Positions 8,753 to 17,892 of a stretch of 36,825 nt of DNA are shown here, one piece after another. Both the position numbers and the translations under genes were made by a program. Every line of letters begins with the position of its first letter. Position 1 is the stretch's first letter. The stretch comes from Piscirickettsiaceae bacterium (GTDB taxonomy: Bacteria > Pseudomonadota > Gammaproteobacteria > Nitrosococcales > Methylophagaceae). The stretch is taken from positions 1 to 36,825 of the forward strand of contig JAIBDY010000020.1 of assembly GCA_024685995.1 (NCBI GenBank), in the 5' to 3' direction. The notes beneath the pieces are model-generated. The model was not told the origin of the DNA. It saw only the letters and a program-made list of their open reading frames with translations, and made no database searches.

Positions 8753-9897
8753 TATTTAGCCTCTGCATTAGCCATTTTTGGGACGACTTTGGCGCCAGGA
8801 CGAGCCCTGAAAATCCCTTCTATAACCACTTTGTCACTGGCTGACAGACCAGATTTGATGATCCGTTGGCCTTGGTACAAATTACCGATTTCAACTGGCT
8901 TTGGGACCACGACATTATCTTCATCCACGGTCATGACAATTTTGCTCGCCATATCTGTCAAAATCGCTTGATCGGGAATTAACATAGTCGCCAGCTTATC
9001 GCTAACTGGAATTTGTACACGACCAAAGATACCCGGCAATAATAAGCCCTTAGCGTTACCTTCAAAGGTCGCCCTCAATCTAATGGTACTGGTGCCTTCA
9101 TCAAATTTATTATCAATAAAGTTCAAAGTACCCACATGAGAAAAGGCTTTCTCATCTAATAACCTGACACTAACAGAGACGTTATTGTCGTTTAGGCCAT
9201 CATTTTGTTTATCGATTAAACGACGTTGATATTTCAAATAATCAGACTCTGACACATCGAACACAAAATACATGGGATCCATTGACACGATGCTCGTTAA
9301 GACTTGACTGCCACCACTTTGAATCAGGTTACCGACATCGATGCGACGGTTTGAAATATGACCATCTATCGGCGCTAGAATTTTGGTATATTCTATGTCG
9401 AGCTCTGCTGTTCTTGAGTTCGCTTGTGCTGCTTCGATATTCGCGGTGGCCACTTGTAGTGTCGCGGCACGGGTATCAAACTCTTCCTTTGATATCGCCT
9501 TTATCTCAAGCAGTCGACGCGCCCGTACTAATTCTTGGTTAGCCAACGCTAATTCTGCTTTGGTTCTAGATACTTCTGCTTTTGCAGCATCAAATACTGC
9601 TTGGTAAGGACGCGGGTCAATGGTGAATAATACATCGTCCTTTTTGACTTGTTGGCCGTCTTTAAAATGAATTTTGTCTAAGTAACCTGACACCCGTGCT
9701 CGTACATCGACATCTTGATAGGCTTCAAAGCGACCTGTAAACTCATCATATTCAATCAGCTCTCTCACTTCTGGATTTGCCACTACCACAGGCATTGCCG
9801 GCGGCTCTGCCGCACTGACCAATGTTGTGTTAATGAAAAATAGTATGAGTAGATAGGGGCTTATTTTTAACAAAGAAATCTTAGTTTTCATACACAT
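8752..9897 (-). CDS. RND efflux periplasmic adaptor (membrane fusion protein)
   Basis: This 381-residue AcrA/MexE-type adaptor bridges the pump and outer-membrane channel. The Sec signal ends near VSA-AEPP, with no lipobox Cys, so the mature protein is probably not lipidated. Barrel-sandwich halves are visible (FTGRFEAYQDVDVRARVSGY, DKIHFKDGQQVKKDDVLFTI), with a helical hairpin between them (KAELALANQELVRARRLLEI) and the downstream beta-barrel (STIRLRATFEGNAKGLLLPG). Start may be at Met1 or Met3; GCAGGC upstream spaces slightly better for Met3. It is first gene of the operon, divergent from the MarR gene. Confidence 0.93.
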   Translation of the reverse strand: MCMKTKISLLKISPYLLILFFINTTLVSAAEPPAMPVVVANPEVRELIEYDEFTGRFEAYQDVDVRARVSGYLDKIHFKDGQQVKKDDVLFTIDPRPYQAVFDAAKAEVSRTKAELALANQELVRARRLLEIKAISKEEFDTRAATLQVATANIEAAQANSRTAELDIEYTKILAPIDGHISNRRIDVGNLIQSGGSQVLTSIVSMDPMYFVFDVSESDYLKYQRRLIDKQNDGLNDNNVSVSVRLLDEKAFSHVGTLNFIDNKFDEGTSTIRLRATFEGNAKGLLLPGIFGRVQIPVSDKLATMLIPDQAILTDMASKIVMTVDEDNVVVPKPVEIGNLYQGQRIIKSGLSASDKVVIEGIFRARPGAKVVPKMANAEAK

Positions 9898-9977
9898 TGC
9901 CTGCTTTAATTAACAAAATATTAAAAGATTAACGTCTTACTTGCTCAAAACACACACTATTAACATGTCTTTCTAGA

Positions 9978-10002
9978 AAGATATCTGGATAGATTATATC
10001 TT
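9978..10002. promoter_or_regulatory. Candidate MarR operator between efflux operon and marR
   Basis: Perfect inverted arms AAGATAT (9978-9984) and ATATCTT (9996-10002) with an 11-base spacer lie in the 156-base AT-rich divergent region. TTCTAGAA, a second small palindrome, adjoins it. MarR regulators usually bind such dyads over their own divergent promoters, so this is a plausible operator, not demonstrated. Confidence 0.4.
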
Positions 10003-10053
10003 ATGTGACATAATTGCAAATGTAATAAAGGCATTATCTTTAGGAGTCACCCA

Positions 10054-10563
10054 ATGCTAGAACATAAACTCAATATCGAACGTCTCATCGAACTGTTTGA
10101 ACTCAATTGGCCACAGGCCAATGACACCGCATGCTCGTCAACCGTACGCCTTATTCGTGCAGGCGATATTATGTTGGCTATCGGTCGCAGTCGTTTTGAG
10201 CAGTTTTCACTTACGACAGCAGAGTTTGATACCTTGAGCACATTACGCAAAATGGGCGCGCCTTATGAATTAAGTCCATCGAGCATTTGTAAATCCAATC
10301 TATTATCCTCAGGCGGTTTGACAAAAGTATTACACCATCTAGAAAAACGCGGCTTAATCGAACGGCTACCCAACCCGGAAGATAAACGAAGTCGTCTAGT
10401 ACGTTTGTCAGATGAAGGTTTGACCTTGATCACACAAGCGATGGAAAATATCTTGGCCTACAATGAAAAGTTATTTTCCGCTATCTATACTGCTGAAGAA
10501 CGACAACAGCTCAATGACTTATTAAAGAAATTTCATCTGGCGATAGAGTCCACTGTGTATTAA
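10054..10563 (+). CDS. MarR-family transcriptional regulator
   Basis: This 169-residue protein has a winged-helix core (LTTAEFDTLSTLRKMGAPYE, then SSGGLTKVLHHLEKRGLIER for the recognition helix) and the MarR wing motif PEDKRSRLVRLSDEGLTLI. The N- and C-terminal helices would form the dimer interface. A good ribosome site (AGGAG) precedes the ATG. Its position, divergent from a complete RND efflux operon with a dyad between them, suggests that it represses the pump and responds to a pump substrate; this is inferred from context. Confidence 0.9.
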   Translation: MLEHKLNIERLIELFELNWPQANDTACSSTVRLIRAGDIMLAIGRSRFEQFSLTTAEFDTLSTLRKMGAPYELSPSSICKSNLLSSGGLTKVLHHLEKRGLIERLPNPEDKRSRLVRLSDEGLTLITQAMENILAYNEKLFSAIYTAEERQQLNDLLKKFHLAIESTVY

Positions 10564-10644
10564 ATCTATTTTGCTGCCATGGCTAGATACTGACCTTGGA
10601 ACAAGACAGCACAATATGGTCATTACGCTAGCTGTGGTAGTTCC

Positions 10645-10917
10645 AAGCCCCAAGTCTGATAACCCTAAATACTCCTCTGGTCTACGCCTTTGAGGTCAAT
10701 GGAACTTGCGTTCTGCCTCGGTTATCGTCAAATCATTAACACTGGCATAACGTTGTTTCATCACGCCATCATCGTCAAACACCCAATTTTCATTGCCGTA
10801 AGATCGAAACCAATGGCCTTCATCATCATGCCATTCATAGGCATAACTTACTGCGATATGGTTGCCCGAAAAAGCAAAAAGCTCTTTAATCAAGCGATAT
10901 TATTGTTCCTTTTTCTG
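10645..10917 (-). pseudogene. Degraded DUF1348 (SnoaL/NTF2-like) gene fragment
   Basis: The minus strand encodes [49 protein letters not shown] and RKFH, then after a TGA (10696-10698) PQRRRPEEYLGLSDLGL. This matches the second half of DUF1348 proteins, whose end is normally RKFHWP...GLSDLGL, so the TGA replaces the conserved Trp codon. A TAA (10900-10902) interrupts the reading just before YRLIKEL. The first half of the family is not recognisable upstream, and the normal end stop after GLSDLGL is also missing. It is therefore a truncated pseudogene with at least two in-frame stops. The opposite-strand ORF 10690-11019 is its antisense shadow. Confidence 0.8.
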
Positions 10918-11036
10918 ACTACAGGTATCGTGCTTGACTCGCTGTTGCTCACTATAGCGATATCACTTATCACGGACTGGTCAAAAATAGTTAACCACTC
11001 AGTGAACCAATCGGTTTAGAAATCACATTACGTACT

Positions 11037-11897
11037 CTACTTACTGTGCACATCGTAACGCCCCGTTGTGCGTATATAAACAAGGCACTCATTGCTGTGT
11101 ATGCAAGAAATGTCATGTGTAGACGCTGAAGTCGAGCCAAAATAACTCCCCGCTTGTAAGATATTCACGCCTGACTGCGTCGTTTGATAGTTAAGCTGTC
11201 CTTGAATAACGACAGCACGAAGTATCGCCTCATGGCTCTGAATCTTGCCCTCAAATTGTTTGGGTAATTTGAGTAGTGTGCCATTTAATTGATCGGCTTT
11301 GGGGCTTCCCCATAAAAAGGCCATCTTGACACTTTGGTCACTGGCAGAACTTGCCGTTTTATCAATCCATGTCACATCTCGACTATCTAACCACACAATA
11401 TTCGATGGCGACACATTCACCGACTGCTCATGAGTCGCAAAGGCTTCTTCCGAAGGCAAAACAAGATAAGGCCCGCTATCTATTTCTATATAAGCCAGGT
11501 TAAAACGATCTTTAGCTGCTGTAATGTGGTCTTCGCCCTTTGGTTGCGTCCAAAATGATCCCGCCGGCATCCACATTTCAGCGGCACCGGGATCGTCATT
11601 ATGAACTAGGCCATCTATGACTACGCCTCGATAAGTGACATTGTGAATGTGCGGAGGCGATGAAAACCCCTCAGCAAAGTGAACAAGAAAGCCGGTCGCC
11701 CCCACACCATTTCGATCCCCCCAAAGTGTTGCAGCCCTCGGACTATTTTTGCCTCTGGCAGCGTTAAGCGGACCCCACTTCAATTCGGATGCCAATACTA
11801 ACTCGCTACTGGCGACCTTACTGCTCGCTACGGTCTGCATGTTCGTACAAGCCGTACAGACAACACTGATTAATATTAAAAATAATTTACTTTTCAT
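11037..11897 (-). CDS. DUF4437 cupin lipoprotein
   Basis: This 286-residue predicted lipoprotein has signal [17 protein letters not shown] and lipidated Cys17. The first cupin unit carries [20 protein letters not shown] and [20 protein letters not shown], the signature stretch of DUF4437; a second, more divergent cupin-like unit follows ([32 protein letters not shown]). The His residues in PHIH and GEDH could hold a metal. Enzyme activity is unknown. It is last in a minus-strand group after two oxidoreductases (87 bases from the nearer one), so probably co-transcribed. Confidence 0.82.
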   Translation of the reverse strand: MKSKLFLILISVVCTACTNMQTVASSKVASSELVLASELKWGPLNAARGKNSPRAATLWGDRNGVGATGFLVHFAEGFSSPPHIHNVTYRGVVIDGLVHNDDPGAAEMWMPAGSFWTQPKGEDHITAAKDRFNLAYIEIDSGPYLVLPSEEAFATHEQSVNVSPSNIVWLDSRDVTWIDKTASSASDQSVKMAFLWGSPKADQLNGTLLKLPKQFEGKIQSHEAILRAVVIQGQLNYQTTQSGVNILQAGSYFGSTSASTHDISCIHSNECLVYIRTTGRYDVHSK

Positions 11898-11984
11898 CTT
11901 CTTATCCTGTTAATACTAACTTCAATCAGTATTGTATGCGACTCACACTCTACAATGGTGTGTATAAACGCTGACCTTGATCAA

Positions 11985-12980
11985 TCAAACGCTCACCACA
12001 ATCTTGCCAAAATGCTTAGCTGATAATTGATACTCATAAGCCGAGTTAGCATCGTCAAAGTCAAACACCCGATCAATGATGGGTTTGATATCGTGCGCTT
12101 CCAATGCGGCATGAAAACGCGACTGCATCGCTTTACTACCGACATAAATACCAAACACCCGTAAACTTTTTGTCAAAATAGGAAACGGGTTAACCTTGCC
12201 GTCTATCCCCGTCAACACACCAATCAAACTAATGACGCCATTAATTTTCACCGCTTTCATCGATTTTTCTAAGGTGCCACCGCCCCCAACTTCAATCACC
12301 ATATCAACGCCCTGATTATCCGTCAGAGAGAGCACTGCCTCTTCCCAATTCGGCATTTCACGGTAATTAATCGTATGCGTAGCCCCCATATGTTTGACTC
12401 GGGCCAATTTTTCATCAGAGCTCGAAATCACAATCGTTTTAAGGTTGTAAGCTGCGGCTAACTGCAAGGCAAATACCGACACCCCACCTGTGCCTTGAAT
12501 TAAAATAGTCTGCCCTTTCAAGGCCGGCTTTTCGTGTTCAAATAGAGCATGCCATGCGGTTAAGCCTGCACACGGTAAGGTTGATGCTTCTTCATAACTG
12601 AACTGCTTTGGAAACAAAATGAAGCTGTCTTCATGGCCGATAACCACTTCTGACATCATCCCATCGATATTGCCTGCCCCTCGAGCTACCGCATTGATTT
12701 CTTGATCAAGCGCACCATCTAGCCAGGTAGGAAAAAATAAACCGACAACGCGATCACCCGGCTTAAGCTGTTTGACTTGCTCACCCACCTCAATAATCTC
12801 ACCGGCGCCATCTGAAAAGGGCACGACGTGTTTTTTGGTATATTGGCGCGTCAGAATATCCCGGTAATTTAAAGATACCGCTTTAACGCTAACTTTGACA
12901 TCAAAAGGCCCCAGTTCGGCGATGTCACTGTTTGTCTGTTTTATCTGATTCAATCCCGGTTCAATTACGTATTTTTTCAT
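11985..12980 (-). CDS. Zinc-free MDR oxidoreductase (quinone reductase-like)
   Basis: This 331-residue medium-chain dehydrogenase/reductase has an N-terminal GroES-like domain (NYRDILTRQY, FSDGAGEIIEVGEQVKQLKP), then a nucleotide-binding Rossmann domain with ILIQGTGGVSVFALQLA and ISSSDEKLARVKHMGATHTI. I do not see the Cys/His set for catalytic zinc or the four-Cys structural zinc loop, so an NADPH:quinone or enone reductase role is more likely than alcohol dehydrogenase. It is 49 bases downstream of a second MDR gene, likely in one operon under the divergent LysR gene. Substrate unknown. Confidence 0.85.
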   Translation of the reverse strand: MKKYVIEPGLNQIKQTNSDIAELGPFDVKVSVKAVSLNYRDILTRQYTKKHVVPFSDGAGEIIEVGEQVKQLKPGDRVVGLFFPTWLDGALDQEINAVARGAGNIDGMMSEVVIGHEDSFILFPKQFSYEEASTLPCAGLTAWHALFEHEKPALKGQTILIQGTGGVSVFALQLAAAYNLKTIVISSSDEKLARVKHMGATHTINYREMPNWEEAVLSLTDNQGVDMVIEVGGGGTLEKSMKAVKINGVISLIGVLTGIDGKVNPFPILTKSLRVFGIYVGSKAMQSRFHAALEAHDIKPIIDRVFDFDDANSAYEYQLSAKHFGKIVVSV

Positions 12981-13029
12981 TTTGTTCTCCCTGTTTAACC
13001 ATCAATTAGACCGATTACCTTAACGGCTA

Positions 13030-14055
13030 TTAAAACCCTTCAAGGACGATCTTGCCAATAGACTTTCCTGATTCTAGTTCGGCATGAGCTAATTTCAGAT
13101 TAGCCGCCGTTATTTTGCCTAAGTTCTTAGCCACAGTTGTCTTGATCAATCCCTCATCAACCAGCTCAGCTAAACGGTTTAAAAGTCGCCCTTGCTCAAC
13201 CATATCGGCTGTTTGAAACATGGAACGCGTAAACATAAACTCCCAATGTAAAGACAAACTTTTCGGTTTTAACTTCAAGATATCAAGCGATTCAGGATCA
13301 TCAATTAATGCAATTCGTCCAAACGGGGCGAGCAACGCCACATAACTATCTAGATAGCTCCCCGTTGCATTAAGGCTTGCTACGTGTGTCACTGGACCTG
13401 TCTTTAAAGCCGCAATTTGAGGATGTAATGCTTGTGTATGATCAATCACATGATCGGCCCCAAGACTTTTGACCCAATGTTGTGAGTTTTCCCGTGAAGC
13501 AGTTGCAATCACCGTTGCGCCTGTCAACACGGCTGCTAATTGCAACAGTATTGATCCCACGCCCCCTGCCGCACCAACCACGAGAATCACTTCATCAGTC
13601 TGCGTAATATGTCCCGGTGCTTGTTGTTGAATTTTCAAGTGTTCGAACAACATTTCCCAAGCCGTAATAGCTGTCAATGGTAAGGCGGCAGCTTCGGCAG
13701 TTGATAGGCTTTTTGGTTTATGTCCGACTAAGCGCTCATCGACTAACTGGTATTCTGCATTACTCCCTTGTCGCGTCAGATCGCCCGCGTAATAAATCAC
13801 ATCACCAGGCGTAAACATGGTCACCTTCTCGCCTGTTGCCACGACTTCGCCTACAGCATCCCAACCTAATACTTTGTACGCATCGGGTTCCGGTTCAATA
13901 TTCTGACGAATTTTGTAATCAACGGGGTTCACCGCAATGGTTTTGATAGCAACCAACAGGTCGTGCCCAATGGCAACTGGTTGTGCTAATTCTACGTCGA
14001 TCAAGGCTGTTGGCTCGCTAATAGGCAACGACTTTTGATAGGCAATCGCTTTCAT
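13030..14055 (-). CDS. Zinc-binding alcohol dehydrogenase family protein (MDR, TIGR02817-like)
   Basis: This 341-residue MDR protein begins MKAIAYQKSLPISEPTALID, and has NPVDYKIRQ, LGWDAVGEVVATGEKVTMF and GAAGGVGSILLQLAAVLTGA (nucleotide binding). These match the 'adh_fam_1' group, often called zinc-binding alcohol dehydrogenase family although its catalytic zinc ligands are not evident here. It probably reduces quinones or reactive enones with NAD(P)H. It is the first gene of a minus-strand set and divergent from a LysR regulator 77 to 107 bases away, a common arrangement where the regulator controls the set. Confidence 0.88.
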   Translation of the reverse strand: MKAIAYQKSLPISEPTALIDVELAQPVAIGHDLLVAIKTIAVNPVDYKIRQNIEPEPDAYKVLGWDAVGEVVATGEKVTMFTPGDVIYYAGDLTRQGSNAEYQLVDERLVGHKPKSLSTAEAAALPLTAITAWEMLFEHLKIQQQAPGHITQTDEVILVVGAAGGVGSILLQLAAVLTGATVIATASRENSQHWVKSLGADHVIDHTQALHPQIAALKTGPVTHVASLNATGSYLDSYVALLAPFGRIALIDDPESLDILKLKPKSLSLHWEFMFTRSMFQTADMVEQGRLLNRLAELVDEGLIKTTVAKNLGKITAANLKLAHAELESGKSIGKIVLEGF

Positions 14056-14162
14056 CTATATCTCCAAATTAATATCTAGTCAGTTGCTGCACAGCTTAAA
14101 GATTGGTTTTAATTGTATAAACAGGGTAGTATTTGAATTATTTTCAAAAATTATTTGATAAT

Positions 14163-15104
14163 ATGCAATTGGAAGATCTACAAGTCGTCATTAAAGTCGC
14201 TGAGTTCAGGAGTATTACGGCCGCGGCCACTAGTCTAGACATGCATACAGCCACCGCCAGCGCAGCGGTAAAGCGTGTCGAACAAACATTGGGTGCTGAA
14301 CTGTTTATTCGTTCAACTCGTCACCTCAGACTCTCGACAGCCGGCGAGCGTTACCTGCCACAGTGTGAAGAAGCCTTGCAAATGTTAAAGCAAGCTAAAC
14401 AAAACATGAAAGAGGATAAGGATGCGATTGAGGGCGAGTTGCGTATAGCCATATCGTCTGACTTTGGTCGCAATGTAGCGGTGCCTTGGCTAGAAGAATT
14501 TATGCAGTTACACTCAGAGGTCAGTTTAAAGGTTCACCTCAGTGACAGTATGATTGATTTTTATCGCGATCCGGTCGATATCGCGCTACGTTATGGCTCC
14601 CCTAAAGACAGTAATTTATACGGCTTTAAAATCTGTAATGTCGCTAGCTTATTGTGTGCTAGCCCAGCCTATTTAGCCAAACACGGCACACCCGTTCACC
14701 CACATGATTTAGCCAGTCACGACGGCTTGTTCTATCAACTTTACGACATCACCCATGATGTTTGGAGCTTCACCCATCAAGGCAAAGTCATGAAAATAAA
14801 AATGCATGGTAGCCGAACGTCTAATGACGGTGATTTAGTGAGACGTTGGTGCGTCGCTGGCCACGGCCTGGCTATTAAAGCAAGTTTAGACATAGCGCAG
14901 GATCTACTTACAGGCAAGGTGGTGACTCTCATGCCTGAATTTCAACCGAGTCCAAGAGAATTGTGGTTAATCTGTCCAAGCCGACAATCGATCACACCGG
15001 CGGTGCGTTTGTTAAGAGAAATGCTGAAGCTCAAATGCGCTGAAAATCATCAAGAATTGGTTGATGCTGGACTGCTAGCACAGGACTTTCTGAGGCCAGA
15101 CTAA
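14163..15104 (+). CDS. LysR-family transcriptional regulator
   Basis: This 313-residue regulator is read from the ATG at 14163; a TTG at 14133 would add ten residues and is less likely since the fold begins MQLEDLQVVIKVAEFRSI. The N-terminal winged helix is clear (ITAAATSLDMHTATASAAVK, RVEQTLGAELFIRSTRHLRL, STAGERYLP). A periplasmic-binding-like sensor domain follows (GELRIAISSDFGRNVAVPWL, DIALRYGSPKDSNLYGFKI). It resembles the AaeR/DsdC-like group broadly. Being divergent from two MDR oxidoreductases and a cupin suggests control of them. Confidence 0.9.
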   Translation: MQLEDLQVVIKVAEFRSITAAATSLDMHTATASAAVKRVEQTLGAELFIRSTRHLRLSTAGERYLPQCEEALQMLKQAKQNMKEDKDAIEGELRIAISSDFGRNVAVPWLEEFMQLHSEVSLKVHLSDSMIDFYRDPVDIALRYGSPKDSNLYGFKICNVASLLCASPAYLAKHGTPVHPHDLASHDGLFYQLYDITHDVWSFTHQGKVMKIKMHGSRTSNDGDLVRRWCVAGHGLAIKASLDIAQDLLTGKVVTLMPEFQPSPRELWLICPSRQSITPAVRLLREMLKLKCAENHQELVDAGLLAQDFLRPD

Positions 15105-15110
15105 GGCATT

Positions 15111-15929
15111 TTACCAAGGGTACAGGGACAACCAATAGCCACCCCAGATAATCAGTAACAAGCCGGTAACTGAACGCAAATAAAATGAAGACACTGGGCC
15201 GACTTTTTCTAACAGCACAAATATCGTGATTAATAGCACCCACAACATATTCATCACGCCAACAGCGAACAGCACCACCATTAATGCCCAGCAGCAACCA
15301 ATACAATATAAACCATGGTGTACACCGAGCTTAAAGGCACCAAAATGACCATCCCGCCATGAGGTCATCAAGAAACTTAATGGGCTTCGACATTCGGTCA
15401 AGCAAGCATCTTTTAATGGTGTCCATTGATATAAACCTGCCAGTATTAAAATGCTGCCACTTAACAAGTAGCTTCGGCTGTTCATCATCGGATTGAGCAA
15501 ACCACTTTCATGCAATGGGTATTGCACTGCTGATGCGACAACACTAAATAGTGCCCAAGCAACAAGGTAGCCCGCGAGGAAAATAAAGGTCGGACTATAC
15601 GGCAGCCCTTTTTTCTGCTTACCTTTATTGACCGTGGTGTACATCAAAACCATTGGGACGACAGACGGTGTCATCATCGCCACCATCATCACCGACCACA
15701 TGACGAACAACATCCAAAAATCATGCAGACCCCACGGACGCGCTTTCGCTTGTGGCGGCATCCACATATCGACAAGGTGCATATTTTCCATCGCCCAGCC
15801 CATGTAAAACATATACGCCCAGCCCATCGCACTGACTAAAAAAACGCCGCCATAAACGATGATCCGATCACGCAAAGAAAGCTGTGACCGCGTATTTGGG
15901 CTAGGGGTTTTATTGCCTTGATTCAACAT
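15111..15929 (-). CDS. DUF2182 predicted metal-binding integral membrane protein
   Basis: This 272-residue polytopic inner membrane protein has the DUF2182 signature, the Met-rich helix MLFVMWSVMMVAMMTPSVVP, plus about six helices overall and the GVHHGLYCIGCCWALM segment with conserved His and Cys. The family is annotated as a predicted metal-binding membrane protein of unknown function. It is divergent from the DUF1326 gene (start 145 bases away); the two families are frequent neighbours, suggesting a shared role. The Met and Cys content suggests a soft metal such as copper, as inference only. Confidence 0.85.
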   Translation of the reverse strand: MLNQGNKTPSPNTRSQLSLRDRIIVYGGVFLVSAMGWAYMFYMGWAMENMHLVDMWMPPQAKARPWGLHDFWMLFVMWSVMMVAMMTPSVVPMVLMYTTVNKGKQKKGLPYSPTFIFLAGYLVAWALFSVVASAVQYPLHESGLLNPMMNSRSYLLSGSILILAGLYQWTPLKDACLTECRSPLSFLMTSWRDGHFGAFKLGVHHGLYCIGCCWALMVVLFAVGVMNMLWVLLITIFVLLEKVGPVSSFYLRSVTGLLLIIWGGYWLSLYPW

Positions 15930-16073
15930 GCTGAGTTATGTACCATGGATGATTATAAATAGTCAAAATATGCCTACGTCTATACCAAAGCGATTAAGAC
16001 GACTTACTACGATTCATAAGGGCATGTGTTTAAATATACTATTTAATGACTAACTAACCAAATGGAGATCACT

Positions 16074-16676
16074 ATGTCTGACAATTGGAAAATTACTGGG
16101 CAATATTTTGAATCTTGTAACTGCGACTTAGTCTGTCCTTGCATCTTTCTTGCCCCCCCTACCGAAGGGTTTTGTGAAGCGCTTGTCGGCTGGCACATTG
16201 AAAAAGGCCATTTAGATGATGTTCAGTTAGACGATTTGAAAGTCTCTGCGTGGCTACATTCACCAGGCTCTTTAACCGATGGTAACTGGCGACTTGCCCT
16301 CTATATTGATGAACGCGCAACAGAAGCACAAAAAGATGCCATTGTGTCTCTTTGGAGTGGCGAGCACGGCGGACATTTAGCTGTTATTGCAGGCTTAGTC
16401 GGCGAAATCATGAGTGTCAAACAAGTGCCGATTGAGTTCAGCCAAAAAGATCGTAACCATTATTTAAAAGTCGGTGAGTTTGCTGAAAACAACATGAGTG
16501 AACTTGCCGGTGAAGATGGCGGTAAGGTAGTGGTGTCTAACCACCCATTAGCCGTTTCACCCAGTGAACCTGTGACCATCAGCAAATCTAATTCTGTTAC
16601 CTATAAAGATAACGGTTTTGATTGGCATCAATCTGAAACTGTTGGCTTATCCGCACCTTTTACATATGCTGCATAA
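16074..16676 (+). CDS. DUF1326 domain-containing protein
   Basis: This 200-residue protein is read from the ATG at 16074, chosen because GGAG lies 6 bases before it; the ATG at 16062 has no such site. DUF1326 proteins begin WxxxGxxFExCNCxxxCPC, matched here by WKITGQYFESCNCDLVCPCI with Cys15, 17, 21, 23 and 34 forming a compact thiol cluster suited to metal binding or redox. There is no signal peptide. Function is not established for the family. It is paired with the DUF2182 membrane protein and closed by a strong terminator. Confidence 0.88.
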   Translation: MSDNWKITGQYFESCNCDLVCPCIFLAPPTEGFCEALVGWHIEKGHLDDVQLDDLKVSAWLHSPGSLTDGNWRLALYIDERATEAQKDAIVSLWSGEHGGHLAVIAGLVGEIMSVKQVPIEFSQKDRNHYLKVGEFAENNMSELAGEDGGKVVVSNHPLAVSPSEPVTISKSNSVTYKDNGFDWHQSETVGLSAPFTYAA

Positions 16677-16690
16677 GTCATAATCTCGAT

Positions 16691-16726
16691 CATTAAAAAG
16701 CCCCATTTCGATGGGGCTTTTTAATG
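16691..16726. terminator. Strong intrinsic terminator with TTCG loop
   Basis: A perfect 16-pair stem (CATTAAAAAGCCCCAT / ATGGGGCTTTTTAATG) closes on a TTCG tetraloop, 14 bases after the DUF1326 stop, with T-run inside the right arm. It is symmetric and can stop transcription from either side. Confidence 0.92.
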
Positions 16727-16819
16727 ACGACTGACTATTAAAGAGTATAGTTTTGCCACGTTGTTATCAAGACCGTTTTAGAATGACCATTGACTCATCT
16801 AGATATCCATAACTTGACC

Positions 16820-17053
16820 ATGCCTAAATTTGATACAGAAATCGACACCTCGGGCCTGAATTGTCCTCTTCCTTTACTCAAGACCAAAAAGGCACTCGCG
16901 ACCATGAATGAAGGGCAACGTTTACGCGTCATTGCCACCGATCCTGGGGCCTTTATCGATATCCCTGTTTATTGTGAGATCTCAAGTCATAAATTGATCG
17001 ACTCCAGTGAATCAGACAATGAGCTAATCTTTATTATAGAAAAAAACAACTAA
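16820..17053 (+). CDS. TusA-family sulfur carrier protein
   Basis: This 77-residue protein of TusA/SirA type is read from the ATG at 16820; a TTG at 16790 gives an unlikely longer form. It has the CPxP signature in TSGLNCPLPLLKTKKAL, with Cys15 as the predicted persulfide carrier, followed by the two-layer alpha/beta fold (GQRLRVIATDPGAFIDIPVY). It would pass sulfur between desulfurases and acceptors. The real tusA for tRNA 2-thiolation is usually elsewhere, so this may be a paralogue. It lies 72 bases upstream of the hydrolase gene in the same direction, perhaps an operon. Confidence 0.85.
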   Translation: MPKFDTEIDTSGLNCPLPLLKTKKALATMNEGQRLRVIATDPGAFIDIPVYCEISSHKLIDSSESDNELIFIIEKNN

Positions 17054-17125
17054 AGCGCAGGCTAACCCAGCGCCAGAGCTGAACAATTCCCCTCTTTTAT
17101 TCATCTGAAACGATACGAGCCAACC

Positions 17126-17869
17126 ATGAAAATTCAAAGCCATATTGCCGATCTTGATACACCAACGGGTGTTATGCGTACCTACATTCATCGTCCTGTG
17201 ATTGAAGGTCAATATCCGACTATTCTGTTTTATTCAGAAATATTCCAGCAGACCGGGCCCATCGAACGCGCAGCAAAGTTAATGGCCAGCCATGGCTACG
17301 TCGTCTTAGTCCCCGAAGTTTTTCATGAGTTAAACCCCATTGGCACGGTGTTAGGTTACGACGATGCCGGACGTGAAAAAGGCAATGCTGACAAACATAC
17401 TAAAGATGTCCAAGGTTATGATTCTGATAATGTCGCATTAATCGCCTATGCGACACAACAAGACTGGTGTAATGGACATATCGGCGCCATGGGCTTTTGC
17501 ATTGGCGGTCATTTGGCCTTTCGTGCCGCATTACAACCCGAGGTTAAAGGTACGGCGTGTTTTTATGCGACCGACTTACATACTCAAGTCATTCCAAATG
17601 CACCCAGTCAACATAGCATGGAACGCTTAGCAGATATCGATGGTGAGTTGTTAATGATTTGGGGCAAACAAGATAACCATGTTCCCAAAGCCGATTTAGC
17701 TAAAGTCTATGCCGAATTAAATGCCACAGATATCACTTTTACTTGGCATGAGTTCAATGCCCAACACGCCTTTATGCGTGATGAAGAAGATGATGGTCGT
17801 TATGATGGTCAAACAGCACAATTAGGCTATCAATTAGCCTTAAACTTATTTAGTCGAACTCTACGTTAA
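17126..17869 (+). CDS. Dienelactone hydrolase family protein
   Basis: This 247-residue alpha/beta hydrolase has the DLH nucleophile elbow GFCIGG (Cys125), an acid Asp183 (WGKQDNHVP) and His214 in NAQHAFMRD, the complete Cys-Asp-His triad. An early Glu38 (FYSEIF) matches the residue that activates the Cys in the family. The real substrate is unknown, since DLH paralogues are often not in chloroaromatic pathways, and no such genes are nearby. It probably follows the TusA-like gene in one transcript. A perfect 32-base palindrome lies 24 bases after the stop. Confidence 0.88.
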   Translation: MKIQSHIADLDTPTGVMRTYIHRPVIEGQYPTILFYSEIFQQTGPIERAAKLMASHGYVVLVPEVFHELNPIGTVLGYDDAGREKGNADKHTKDVQGYDSDNVALIAYATQQDWCNGHIGAMGFCIGGHLAFRAALQPEVKGTACFYATDLHTQVIPNAPSQHSMERLADIDGELLMIWGKQDNHVPKADLAKVYAELNATDITFTWHEFNAQHAFMRDEEDDGRYDGQTAQLGYQLALNLFSRTLR

Positions 17870-17892
17870 GCTACCTTCATCACAGTTTCTCT

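Noticed and set aside
10690-11019. 109-residue plus-strand ORF
   Set aside because: It is antisense to the DUF1348 remnant; the hydrophobic look is a by-product of the complementary strand.
16790-16819. TTG start giving a longer TusA-like protein
   Set aside because: TusA proteins are about 75-81 residues and the ATG at 16820 gives 77; no ribosome site favours the TTG.
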